This document shows, in pieces, positions 43,787 to 52,778 of a stretch of 64,000 bases of DNA. Each line of letters starts with the position of its first letter. Positions within the stretch are counted from its first letter, which is position 1. The notes under the pieces were generated by a model. That model did not search any database. It was not told the DNA's origin and was given only the letters and a program-made list of their open reading frames with translations. The translations under genes and the position numbers were made by a program. This DNA comes from Candidatus Cloacimonadota bacterium (lineage in GTDB: Bacteria; Muiribacteriota; UBA6191): assembly GCA_023954715.1 (NCBI GenBank), contig JAGSHD010000002.1:248001-312000 (forward strand). The letters are read 5' to 3'.

Positions 43787-45763
43787 TTACCCTAGATAAT
43801 ACTCTTCATAGAGTTTCATAGTATCTACTTTTTGGTTAAATCGTCTTTTTAAGCAGTAGATAAATACCAATCGGATAATCAAAAATGCATTTTTGAGTCT
43901 ACTCCGATTTTGCCAGCGTCGAACAGAGCTTTTCAATCCCTGGCCTAGATAAACCACCTTACCTTTTGACTTCAACAATTGTAAAGACAGCTCTACATCT
44001 TCCATCAAAGGCATTTTTAGATCCCACTGATCCTCTTTATAGACAGATCGTCTAAAAAATTGGCCTTGGTCTCCAAAACTTATTCCTAAAAATCGTGCTC
44101 TTACCCGATTAAGAAATGTAATTACACCCTGACCTGTCAAACCTCTTTCAAAGGAGCTACCAAGACAGCCACCAATGTTTTCGGTTTTCTTCATGGCTAG
44201 GATGACTTGTTCAACTATCTCTGAACATATTGTTGTATCACAATGAATGACTAAAATAATATCACAACTTGCCACTTCAAACGCTTTCACTAGCTGATTT
44301 CCACGTCCTTTTACACACTCTAAGTATTGGGCATCATGTTTTATACAAATCTCTTTCGCCCCTGTTTCTTGCCCTGCATGAGCTACTAATATTTCAGAGG
44401 GCTGTACTTTCAAAGCTTGTATTTGTTGTAAGATATTTTGTAAGTTTTCTTGATCATTATACTCAGGAATAACAATACTTAATGTATTTAAATCATTCAA
44501 CTCATCAGAGTTTTTATCTAAAGCATAAGTTTTCGTACGAAAAAAATCCCAAGCCAATAACAGAAATACAGGTATATATTGAATCCCACTAATCAAAGGG
44601 CGGTGAATTACTTCACTGGATTGATAAATGTTATACCAAAGACCCGAAGTAATGGTCCAAAAGACAAGTGCGGGAGCCTCTACAAAGCACAAAAATGGTA
44701 AAAACAAACTGAGATACCAGAAGTGTATTGTAGGAGCCAAGATCAAAAACATAGCTCCAATACTTAAGGCTGGATAGATGGGATTTGTTCTTGAGATAAA
44801 GAGCCATACAGATAATGTTAAGCCAATCGTACCCAAGATTAAATGAGTTAAAAAGTGATTACCAAACAATATAGTTTTCACTAAAGAAAATGCAAAAGCA
44901 TTGTATTGCATCTCAAATGAAAAGCGATAAAAGCTATCAAAGATATGCCACTTCGCCCCCAAATAGGGTATAAAACAAATTGCTATAACGGCGAAAAACC
45001 ATAAAATTGATCGAGAACTCTTTTTATTGATAAACAAAGGAATCAGTAAGACGCATAAGTATTTGCTACAAAAAGCTAGGGCTAATGCAATCCACATCTC
45101 AATGAATCTACATTTTTCAAATAGTACTAAAGCCAGTAGCAGAAAAAACATCATCATAGAGTCAAGATGTGCCTGCCCAGCAAATGAAAACAAAACTACT
45201 GGATTTAAGGCATAAATATAAACATTTCCAGAAGGTATTTTATAAGATTTTGCTAAATACAAAATTAGGAAAATAGACAGGTAGTCAAAGAGCCCAAATA
45301 CATACTTGTAAATCTCATAATCCAGACTAAAATAAGAAACCCATTTCATAAATAAGAGAGCAAATGCTGGATAAATGGCTGTCATATTTGGATGGTTAGG
45401 TAACAAAAATCCATCCCATCTATACTTTAGCAACTCTATGGCATCCGGAGCCAAAAGATATGGATTTATACCAAACTGTTGAATATATCCTTCCCACATG
45501 TATCGATAAACATCATCATTTAATGGGTGGTCTAAAACCAAATATCGTGCTAGTAAACTAGTTGCTGCAATGATCAAAATATCTTTAAATGTATAATCTG
45601 TTTGGCTATTTTTTGATATTATGTAACACAAAAGACCAATAAGCATCCAAAGTCCAATAAACAAGGTATTGTCTTGAGACAAACTTTGAAGACTTCCAGC
45701 TACACACAATAGTAAAAAGTAAAATATAAAAAAGATTGCTTTCACGAAATTTGAGTCTCCCAT
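43787..45763 (-). CDS. GT-C membrane mannosyltransferase-like protein fused to a GT2 glycosyltransferase
   Basis: 658 residues. Residues 1-420 are polytopic (about 10 helices) with HPLNDDVYRYMWEGY and an IQQFGINPYLLAPDA loop, typical of GT-C-like polyprenyl-phosphate-sugar transferases. From about 430 a GT2 domain begins: LSIVIPEYNDQENLQ, LVIHCDTTI (acid-rich substitute of the DxD), FGDQGQFFRRSVY and MEDVELSLQLLKSKGK. The GT2 part resembles the TIGR04283 family. The combined chain could make and use a lipid-linked sugar in one protein. Substrate unknown. Confidence 0.8.
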   Translation of the reverse strand: MGDSNFVKAIFFIFYFLLLCVAGSLQSLSQDNTLFIGLWMLIGLLCYIISKNSQTDYTFKDILIIAATSLLARYLVLDHPLNDDVYRYMWEGYIQQFGINPYLLAPDAIELLKYRWDGFLLPNHPNMTAIYPAFALLFMKWVSYFSLDYEIYKYVFGLFDYLSIFLILYLAKSYKIPSGNVYIYALNPVVLFSFAGQAHLDSMMMFFLLLALVLFEKCRFIEMWIALALAFCSKYLCVLLIPLFINKKSSRSILWFFAVIAICFIPYLGAKWHIFDSFYRFSFEMQYNAFAFSLVKTILFGNHFLTHLILGTIGLTLSVWLFISRTNPIYPALSIGAMFLILAPTIHFWYLSLFLPFLCFVEAPALVFWTITSGLWYNIYQSSEVIHRPLISGIQYIPVFLLLAWDFFRTKTYALDKNSDELNDLNTLSIVIPEYNDQENLQNILQQIQALKVQPSEILVAHAGQETGAKEICIKHDAQYLECVKGRGNQLVKAFEVASCDIILVIHCDTTICSEIVEQVILAMKKTENIGGCLGSSFERGLTGQGVITFLNRVRARFLGISFGDQGQFFRRSVYKEDQWDLKMPLMEDVELSLQLLKSKGKVVYLGQGLKSSVRRWQNRSRLKNAFLIIRLVFIYCLKRRFNQKVDTMKLYEEYYLG

Positions 45764-45842
45764 TAATCAAAGGTTCCAGTAGATTAGTTATCTTAGTCAT
45801 TGATGGGATACTAAACTTACAAAATCATCCATTTTATCAAAG

Positions 45843-45966
45843 TGTCGATTTATCCAGCTATAATTTTTCAATTTGTTCACAAAGATTGATTGCATCTAGG
45901 TACATCAATAAAGAAAAACATGTATGCTCCTCTCTTTTGATCCAAGAGACCACCTAAATATTTACC
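45843..45966 (+). repeat. Dispersed intergenic repeat, internally deleted copy C
   Basis: About 124 bp. It matches the start (TATAATTTTTC, TTGATTGCATCTAGGTAC) and the end (CATCAATAAAG, GCTCCTCT, CACCTAAATA) of copies A and B but lacks roughly 105 bases between them, including the central hairpin. It lies between pdxA and the glycosyltransferase gene and runs antisense to both. Confidence 0.75.
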
Positions 45967-46897
45967 TATCTTTTAGGTAGTCATCCATGCAACACATAAC
46001 CTGTGCCATTGACTGATACTTGGCGATTGATTTGCCAGCCAAGTCATATGCAGTACCATGATCAACTGTCATCCTAGGTACATCAAGACCCCAAGTAATA
46101 GAAACCCCTTTTTGAAAATGCATGAGTTTAAAAGGAATCAAACCTTGATCATGATAAGCAGAAATAATTAGATCAGTATCGCCTAAATTTTCTCCTGCAA
46201 AAAGTGTGTCTGCTGGATACGGGCCACTCACATCATTATCTGTTTTATCTAAGTCTTGGACTAAAGCTTTCAATCGGTCATCTTCCCCATAGGAAATCAA
46301 ACCCGACTCTCCAGCATGAGGATTTACCCCCAACACCTTCACATGGATTGGTCGACCATATAGCTGAGAAAACCCTTCGATCGCAATTTTAGAAGTGCTC
46401 TCTAAGTCATTATTAAACAAATAATCAGACACATCTTTAATCGGAATATGATGACTAAGCAATGCCATCGAGAAATGCTCACCATAAAATGTCATTACGG
46501 CTTCTTTGCTAGAGATAGTATCCTCATAATACCCTGTATGACCTAGAAAACCCTTTTGAGTTTGAGATATTGCCGACTTTGAAACAGGAGCATTAATGAT
46601 CCCAGCAACCGTAGAGTTTTTTACTAGCTCTACACTTCTTTCTAGGTAGGAATATGACTCTTGTCCGCCCTCTACGCAACAATCACCTAAATCACCTTGT
46701 AAATCCTTGTTAAAACTAGACTCAAACAAGTCCAAAAACCATTGCTCTGGATTAAAGTTTAATTTTTTATAAATATTAGGGTTTCCGATTAATATCGGTT
46801 TAAAAGAAATCTTATCTATTACAGCCTTTAAAGCATAATATAAAATCTCAGGTCCTATCCCAAAAGGATCTCCCATGGTTATAGCTACTTTTTTCAT
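45962..46897 (-). CDS. pdxA: 4-hydroxythreonine-4-phosphate dehydrogenase PdxA
   Basis: 311 residues, slightly shorter than the usual 330. ITMGDPFGIGPEI at the start, NAPVSK, GHTGYYED, NPHAGESG and AYHDQGLIPFK (metal-binding His) are PdxA hallmarks. It oxidises 4-phosphohydroxythreonine in the DXP-dependent vitamin B6 pathway. It overlaps the acyltransferase gene by 4 bases and is the last gene of the lipid A operon, an unexpected companion. Confidence 0.95.
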   Translation of the reverse strand: MKKVAITMGDPFGIGPEILYYALKAVIDKISFKPILIGNPNIYKKLNFNPEQWFLDLFESSFNKDLQGDLGDCCVEGGQESYSYLERSVELVKNSTVAGIINAPVSKSAISQTQKGFLGHTGYYEDTISSKEAVMTFYGEHFSMALLSHHIPIKDVSDYLFNNDLESTSKIAIEGFSQLYGRPIHVKVLGVNPHAGESGLISYGEDDRLKALVQDLDKTDNDVSGPYPADTLFAGENLGDTDLIISAYHDQGLIPFKLMHFQKGVSITWGLDVPRMTVDHGTAYDLAGKSIAKYQSMAQVMCCMDDYLKDR

Positions 46898-47838
46898 TTG
46901 GAAAACATATCCTTGTGTTCTTGTTTTACTTGATCATAAATCCCAAGAGATTTTAGATGTTTATCATGGCGAAACTTAAAACGATCATATACTAAAAGCC
47001 ATTGCTCCGGATACAAAAGGATATATTTTTCATATAACTCTTTTAATCGAATATGCAAGCTTTCAAAATTTTGCGTGGCTCTATTAGTTGTCACATCAAT
47101 TTCATCTTCTATGATTAAACGATAAGAGTCTCCAACATGAATCAAAACTACTGGTACAACCCTAGCATTTGTCTTTTTTACAAATAACTCAATCCCTCTA
47201 GGAAAGGAGCAGGTCATCCCACAAAACTCTTGAAGGAAACCGTTTTTAGTACCGTCTTGGTCTCCCAAAAAGCTAAGAAACTGTCCTTCATTTAGTTTTT
47301 TGATCCCCTCTTTTACACCCTTTCTTTGATGTAAAAGTCCAACACCATATCGTCTTCTAAGTGTAGAAATTAGATGCTCTAACACAGGACTTAACTGTTG
47401 AAAAACTAGAGAGTTCATTTGAACTCCATATTTAAAACCAATTAATGGCCCTAACTCCCAATTACCAAGATGCATAGCCACCGAGATTAAGCCCTGATTT
47501 TCATTGTAAATCTTTAAAAAGTCATCAAACTTTGGATCAATTTCTAAAACTTCATGAAACCCATCTGGCTTTATGACCAAAAACTTATAAAAATCCACAA
47601 TATTTTTAAAAAAGTAATAAATATACTGAGACTTTATAGCTCTAGCATTTAGGTCTTCAAGGTTTTTGGATTTTCGAAAGCTAAAAATAACTTTTAAGTT
47701 TCGATCGATAGGAGAAATGGGGATAAAACTCAAAATAAATGATAATATCTTTGATAATCTTAAAAGAAACCCTCTTGGAAATACAAAGCAAAAAGTATAC
47801 ATCCCATAAAACAAGATCAAAATGACAAGATTCAACAT
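46894..47838 (-). CDS. lpxL: Lipid A late acyltransferase, LpxL/LpxM family
   Basis: 314 residues. A hydrophobic N-terminus (about 3-20) is followed by the catalytic motif HLGNWE (about 124-129) and FLGDQDG (about 171-177), typical of HtrB/LpxL proteins. It transfers an acyl chain from ACP to the Kdo-lipid A precursor at the inner membrane. Whether it acts as LpxL or LpxM cannot be told. It lies 22 bases after the second LpxB-like gene and overlaps pdxA. Confidence 0.9.
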   Translation of the reverse strand: MLNLVILILFYGMYTFCFVFPRGFLLRLSKILSFILSFIPISPIDRNLKVIFSFRKSKNLEDLNARAIKSQYIYYFFKNIVDFYKFLVIKPDGFHEVLEIDPKFDDFLKIYNENQGLISVAMHLGNWELGPLIGFKYGVQMNSLVFQQLSPVLEHLISTLRRRYGVGLLHQRKGVKEGIKKLNEGQFLSFLGDQDGTKNGFLQEFCGMTCSFPRGIELFVKKTNARVVPVVLIHVGDSYRLIIEDEIDVTTNRATQNFESLHIRLKELYEKYILLYPEQWLLVYDRFKFRHDKHLKSLGIYDQVKQEHKDMFSK

Positions 47839-47860
47839 TGCTTACTCACTTATATATCGC

Positions 47861-49033
47861 CTAAGCGTTTAAGTGTAACTCTTCTAAAATCATGGTTTCT
47901 ATTCTAGATAGTGCTCCGCGGCTACCCATTTTTTCTTTGATTTCTAAAAGCTGATGTCGTAGTTGTGATCTTTTATTTTGATCGTCAATCAGTTGTAACA
48001 TCTCTTGTGATAGAGCATTTGCATTGGCGTTTTCTTGAACAAACTCAGAAACAATCATATCGTTAGCCAATAAATTTGGTAAGCCAATAAATTTAGGCAG
48101 TTTATTAAAAAATTTAGCTAAAACCTCTGTAAGTTTTGATACTTTATAGCAAATAACCATAGGTACACCATACACAGTCAACTCCATAGTCGCAGTACCA
48201 GATGTTACTAAAGCTAGGTCTGCAATTTGCATTAGCTCAAAACGATTTGACCAACACAAATCAATGTCTACACCGTATTTTTCAAGACCGTTATGAATGG
48301 ACTCTAAATCTGCTTTAATATCTTGCTGACTCTCAAAGTTATTTGCACCCAATAAGACAAATTTTAATTGCTTTTTAGAATCGTACACCTTTTGTACTGT
48401 CTCTTCGTACAAGGGTAAAAGCAAGTTAATCTCTTGAGCACGAGACCCTGGCATAAGTAAGACTATAAAATCATCACTAGAGTAACCAAGCTTTTGACGT
48501 AGCTCTGAAGGTTGATCTATAGGTAGTAGATCCAACATGGGATGTCCAACAAAATCTACTCTTGCTCCAGCTTTTTCGTAGCAATCATAAGTAGGCTGAA
48601 ACTCAGCTGCTACTCGTTTAATGTTTTGCACTGCGTCGGTCAAACGGTCTGGCTCTACACAAAATTTTCTTGGAGGAAAAACATAAATGCTTGGAATACC
48701 TAATTTTTTTGCTTTTCTAGCTAAGTGCATATTAAAGCCAGGATAATCTACAAGTAAAATTAAATCTGGCATGGACTGTTCTAAATACTTTTGTACTTGA
48801 AAGTTGATCGCGATGAGTTTCCAGCGTTTTAAAGCCTCTACAATCCCAATCGAACCCCAATCATCTGAGTTATGTAAGATGTTTACACCAATCTTTTTTA
48901 ACTCATCTCCCCCAATACCTTCTAGTATTAAGTCTGGATGACTTTTTAAAAGAGATTGCAAAACTCCACTCACGTACATACTACCTGAGAACTCACCAGC
49001 GGAAACAAATATTTTTTTCTGTGTATTTGTCAT
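47861..49033 (-). CDS. LpxB-like lipid-A-disaccharide synthase paralogue (divergent)
   Basis: 390 residues. It shares the LpxB frame: SAGEFSGSMYVSG near the start, LVDYPGFNMHLARKAK, VGHPMLDLL, LLMPGSRAQEI and ALVTSGTATMEL. However, where LpxB normally has a W-A-W motif, it reads FPPRKFCVEPDR. The upstream lpxB-like gene keeps VWVWKKGR. It may have altered acceptor or donor specificity. Placed directly after msbA (2-base gap). Catalytic activity is inferred only from overall similarity. Confidence 0.75.
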   Translation of the reverse strand: MTNTQKKIFVSAGEFSGSMYVSGVLQSLLKSHPDLILEGIGGDELKKIGVNILHNSDDWGSIGIVEALKRWKLIAINFQVQKYLEQSMPDLILLVDYPGFNMHLARKAKKLGIPSIYVFPPRKFCVEPDRLTDAVQNIKRVAAEFQPTYDCYEKAGARVDFVGHPMLDLLPIDQPSELRQKLGYSSDDFIVLLMPGSRAQEINLLLPLYEETVQKVYDSKKQLKFVLLGANNFESQQDIKADLESIHNGLEKYGVDIDLCWSNRFELMQIADLALVTSGTATMELTVYGVPMVICYKVSKLTEVLAKFFNKLPKFIGLPNLLANDMIVSEFVQENANANALSQEMLQLIDDQNKRSQLRHQLLEIKEKMGSRGALSRIETMILEELHLNA

Positions 49034-49035
49034 AG

Positions 49036-50796
49036 TTAATCAGATTGACTAGAATGATACAGCTCTGAATAAAGATCCGAATCATTTAGTAACTCCTGGT
49101 GAGTACCGATTGCTTGTATGTTTCCGTCTTGTAAAACTACGATCCTGTCTGCATTTACAACAGTAGATAAGCGATGAGCGATTACAAAAGTAGTTCTCCC
49201 TTTCATTAGACTATCTAATGCCTGTTGGACTATTTTTTCACTCTGGTTATCTAGTGCTGATGTAGCTTCATCTAAAATCAAAATCTTTGGGTCTTTTAAG
49301 ATGGATCTAGCAATAGCAATTCTTTGCCTTTGTCCACCAGATAAACCTACACCCATTTCAGAAATCTCAGTGTTATAGCCATCTTTTAAAGCTAAAATAA
49401 ACTCATGGGCATTTGCTGATTTACAAGCGTTTACCACATCATCATGAGAGGCATCAGGACGTCCGAATCGTACATTTTCAATGATGCTGCCCTTGAACAA
49501 GATTACCTCTTGAGGCACAATACCAAAAAGTTTTCTGTAGCTTTCTAGTTTATAATCTCTCACGTCTCTACCATCAATAAGTAAAGAGCCACTTTGCCAT
49601 CGATAAAATCTAGGGATTAAGTTTACTAGTGAAGTTTTACCACCACCAGAAGGCCCAACTAAAGCGATCACTTCGCCTTCTTTAACCTTTAAGTTTATAT
49701 TTTTTAAAACACGTACATCCGGATTAAATCCAAAGTCTAGACCTTTAAACTCTAAATTGATTTTCAAATCTTGAGGGATCTCCTGATCACCTAGATTTTC
49801 TTCGCAATCTGCATCTAAAATTTCAAAAATACGAGCTAAAGCCCCTCTAGATTGTTGAATGATACCATTACCATTTGTTATTTTTTTAATGGGATGAAAC
49901 ATCAAACCCAGGGCTGTTAAAAAACCAATCAAATCCCCCGGAGAAATCCGACCATCAATCACTCCCTTTGAGCCAAAATATAGCATAATAGCTACGCCAA
50001 AGGAGTCAAACAACTCAACGATCGGAGAGTTTAGAGCGTTATACTTAATACTCTTCATGGAAATATTAAAATTGTCTTCTGCTTCAATGGCAAACTTTTT
50101 AGAGTGTTGCTCTTCCATTCCAAAGGATTTAATGATTTTTATACCAAGTACAGACTCTTGAATAATAGAGGAGATATCCCCTATTTTATTTTGTAATTGT
50201 TGCCCGACTTTACGCAATCTTTTAGAAATAATCTTTACTACAAAAGCCAAAACTGGAATGATTAGAAAGATTACTAAGCCAAGCTCCCAATAAATTGTAA
50301 ACATATAGCCGATTACACAAATGATAATCAAGGGATCTGCTATAATTTTAGTCATCTCTTTGAGCATTCCCTCCACAACAACTACATCACCATTTAAACG
50401 TGAAATTAAATCTCCCGTACGATGAGACGAATAAAATTTTAATGGAAGTTTTTGTAAGCGATCAAAAAAATCTACCTTGATCTTAAGAGTAATCTTTTGG
50501 CAAATCCATGACATCATATAAGTTTGAGCAAAAGATGAACTACCCTTTAATGCCGTAACACCAATGGCACATGCGATCACAAAATATAGATTAGTCAATC
50601 TTGACTCATAGTATGCCTTAGCTGCAATACCTGAGGGTACTGTCAAAACATCGTCCACCAACATACGTAAAACATGAGCATTTAGAGTCGTTGCAATCGC
50701 TACTCCTACAGCTGCTACTAAACTAAGTGCCAACCAAAAAAGATATGGCTTTGAAAATCCTAATAGACGCTTTATATCAGATGAGTCTTGTTTCAA
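49036..50796 (-). CDS. msbA: MsbA-type lipid A flippase (ABC transporter)
   Basis: 586 residues, full-length half transporter. Six membrane helices (to about 310) are followed by the ATPase: Walker A GPSGGGKTS, Q-loop IVPQEVILF, signature LSGGQRQR, Walker B ILILDEATSALD and the H-loop in IAHRLSTV. It moves core-lipid A across the inner membrane. It lies between two lpxB-like genes with overlap (4 bases) on one side and a 2-base gap on the other. Confidence 0.93.
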   Translation of the reverse strand: MKQDSSDIKRLLGFSKPYLFWLALSLVAAVGVAIATTLNAHVLRMLVDDVLTVPSGIAAKAYYESRLTNLYFVIACAIGVTALKGSSSFAQTYMMSWICQKITLKIKVDFFDRLQKLPLKFYSSHRTGDLISRLNGDVVVVEGMLKEMTKIIADPLIIICVIGYMFTIYWELGLVIFLIIPVLAFVVKIISKRLRKVGQQLQNKIGDISSIIQESVLGIKIIKSFGMEEQHSKKFAIEAEDNFNISMKSIKYNALNSPIVELFDSFGVAIMLYFGSKGVIDGRISPGDLIGFLTALGLMFHPIKKITNGNGIIQQSRGALARIFEILDADCEENLGDQEIPQDLKINLEFKGLDFGFNPDVRVLKNINLKVKEGEVIALVGPSGGGKTSLVNLIPRFYRWQSGSLLIDGRDVRDYKLESYRKLFGIVPQEVILFKGSIIENVRFGRPDASHDDVVNACKSANAHEFILALKDGYNTEISEMGVGLSGGQRQRIAIARSILKDPKILILDEATSALDNQSEKIVQQALDSLMKGRTTFVIAHRLSTVVNADRIVVLQDGNIQAIGTHQELLNDSDLYSELYHSSQSD

Positions 50797-51941
50797 GATA
50801 AACCTCCAATAATATCATCAGCTATAGATCGAATAACGCCTTTTTCACCCAAAGACGACTGAACAGTTTTAAGCCTCTCTAATTGTTTGTTCATAGCCTT
50901 TTCTGATTTTAATAAACTTTCTGAATAGTTTACTACATTCTCAGTGGTGAAATTGTCTTGGATAAACTCTTTTACTATCTCTGAGCCAGCTATTATGTTT
51001 GGTAATCCAATATATGGAGTCTGTGATAATAAATCAAAAGCCTTTTTTGTTACCCAATTTGCTTGATAGCAAATCAACATTGGAGTACCTAAAATTGTAG
51101 ACTCTAAAGTAACTGTACCCGATGCTAATAGCACCAATTTAGAGTTAGCAATAATGCTATAGGACATACCATCTAACAGATCAACTTTTAAAGCTTTATA
51201 ATCCTTACATACATCATATAGTTTAGGGTCTACAGTGGATACTTTAGGGATGAAAAAGCGTACATTTTTTAATCTTTTTGATAAAAGCTTGGCTGATTTC
51301 AAAAACTCTGGTAAAAGCTTTTTTACTTCTTGGTTTCGTGAACCTGGTAGTAAACCTACAATAATATCTGTATCAGATATTTTATATTTTTGTGCAAATT
51401 TATCTTTATCTATCTCAGGTTTTACAATATCAACTAAGGGGTGCCCAAAATACATACCTTTCTCTGGATAAAATTTCTTTTCGAAAGGAAAAATAGTATA
51501 TACCTTTTGACAATGTTTATTGATTTTATCAGCACGGCCTTTTTTCCATACCCAGACTTTTGGAGGGATGTAATAATGTACTGGCGCCCAAGAACTCAGA
51601 TAAGGAAGTAGTTTCAAATGAAACCCTGGATAATCAATTACAATAATAAGACTAGGATTGTTTTGAGAGACCCATGATTTAACTTCTTTTTCTTGCTTTA
51701 AAAGAGTCGGTATCGCCTGTACAACCTCAGATACACCAAGGACAGATGTTTTCATTGTGTTTTTTATTAAATTGGCTCCCGCATCTTTCATGCGTCGTCC
51801 ACCATAAGCAAACAGACGTGGTTTATCTTCACGATTTAAAAGCTCTTTAATCAAGTGAGCACCGTGTAAATCGCCTGATTCTTCGCCAGCAAGAATTAGA
51901 ATCTTTTGTCGGTCTGAATTTAACGCAGGAACTTTACTCAT
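50793..51941 (-). CDS. lpxB: Lipid-A-disaccharide synthase LpxB
   Basis: 382 residues. LILAGEESGDLHGAHLIKEL, YGGRRMKDAGANLI, IVIDYPGFHLKLL, YYIPPKVWVWKKGRADK, FGHPLVDIV, LLPGSRNQEVKKLLP and LASGTVTLES are the expected LpxB landmarks. It condenses UDP-2,3-diacylglucosamine with lipid X. It overlaps lpxI by 4 bases and msbA by 4 bases, giving coupled expression. This is the more canonical of the two LpxB-like proteins. Confidence 0.92.
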   Translation of the reverse strand: MSKVPALNSDRQKILILAGEESGDLHGAHLIKELLNREDKPRLFAYGGRRMKDAGANLIKNTMKTSVLGVSEVVQAIPTLLKQEKEVKSWVSQNNPSLIIVIDYPGFHLKLLPYLSSWAPVHYYIPPKVWVWKKGRADKINKHCQKVYTIFPFEKKFYPEKGMYFGHPLVDIVKPEIDKDKFAQKYKISDTDIIVGLLPGSRNQEVKKLLPEFLKSAKLLSKRLKNVRFFIPKVSTVDPKLYDVCKDYKALKVDLLDGMSYSIIANSKLVLLASGTVTLESTILGTPMLICYQANWVTKKAFDLLSQTPYIGLPNIIAGSEIVKEFIQDNFTTENVVNYSESLLKSEKAMNKQLERLKTVQSSLGEKGVIRSIADDIIGGLS

Positions 51942-52765
51942 TTAGCCTTAACCGCAATCAAATGAATGTTTTTTTGCTCCGCCATTTGAACCATTTCTTG
52001 TTGATCTAAAACAATAGTTGCACTGGCTTCAAACGCTAAAACTGAAATATTAGCTTCAACACAACTCTTTAAAGTATCTAAACCAATAGTAGGAACATCA
52101 AATCTCAAATCTTGACTTGGCTTAGAGGCTTTTACAACCACTCCCCCCTCTTTAGCTAATTGTCCTCCTCGACATATAGCTTGATCTGTCCCTTCAATGG
52201 CTTCAACAGCCATAATACTTTGATTTTTTACAACAACAGTTTGACCGATATCAAGCTGACCCATTTGCTTAGCTATCCCCATGCCATACTCGATATCATT
52301 CATAGAACTTTGTGATATCTCCATGGAGGTTAATGTTGATTCGTTGGGAATTAAACTTTGTAAAAATTTAGTGGACTCTAATACTTTTATCCCCTGCATC
52401 TCTAAAAGATTTACCACACCAAGTAACATAGAGTCATCGTTGCCAGCAGATAAACTACTGATGACCTGAAGTGCCTGAGCATCTAATTGTACTCCACCTT
52501 GAATTAGGAGTTTTTTATTTACTTTACCTACAAGAACCAACTCTTTTACACCATGTTGCATAAAAAACATCAACGCTTTTTGTAGCTCCCCTAAGTTTAC
52601 ATATAAACAGTGATCTACTAACTCGCTATAGTTATCTCTAGCCATACCACTTAAAGCAACTACAAAAGGAGTGTATCCCATTTTTTTAGCTTCTTTAATG
52701 ACTTCTAGAGGTAAATCTCCATAACCAGCTATGATTCCTAGGTGCATATTTGATTGATTTTCCAT
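51938..52765 (-). CDS. lpxI: UDP-2,3-diacylglucosamine diphosphatase LpxI
   Basis: 275 residues. MHLGIIAGYGDLPLEVIKEAKK at the start and later IEGTDQAICRGGQLAKEGGVVV, VKASKPSQDLRFDVPTIGLDT are characteristic of LpxI, the enzyme that replaces LpxH in alphaproteobacteria, deltaproteobacteria and others, forming lipid X and UMP. It opens the lipid A segment of the operon, 13 bases after the PSP1 gene. Confidence 0.93.
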   Translation of the reverse strand: MENQSNMHLGIIAGYGDLPLEVIKEAKKMGYTPFVVALSGMARDNYSELVDHCLYVNLGELQKALMFFMQHGVKELVLVGKVNKKLLIQGGVQLDAQALQVISSLSAGNDDSMLLGVVNLLEMQGIKVLESTKFLQSLIPNESTLTSMEISQSSMNDIEYGMGIAKQMGQLDIGQTVVVKNQSIMAVEAIEGTDQAICRGGQLAKEGGVVVKASKPSQDLRFDVPTIGLDTLKSCVEANISVLAFEASATIVLDQQEMVQMAEQKNIHLIAVKAK

Positions 52766-52778
52766 AATTTTCTCTTAA

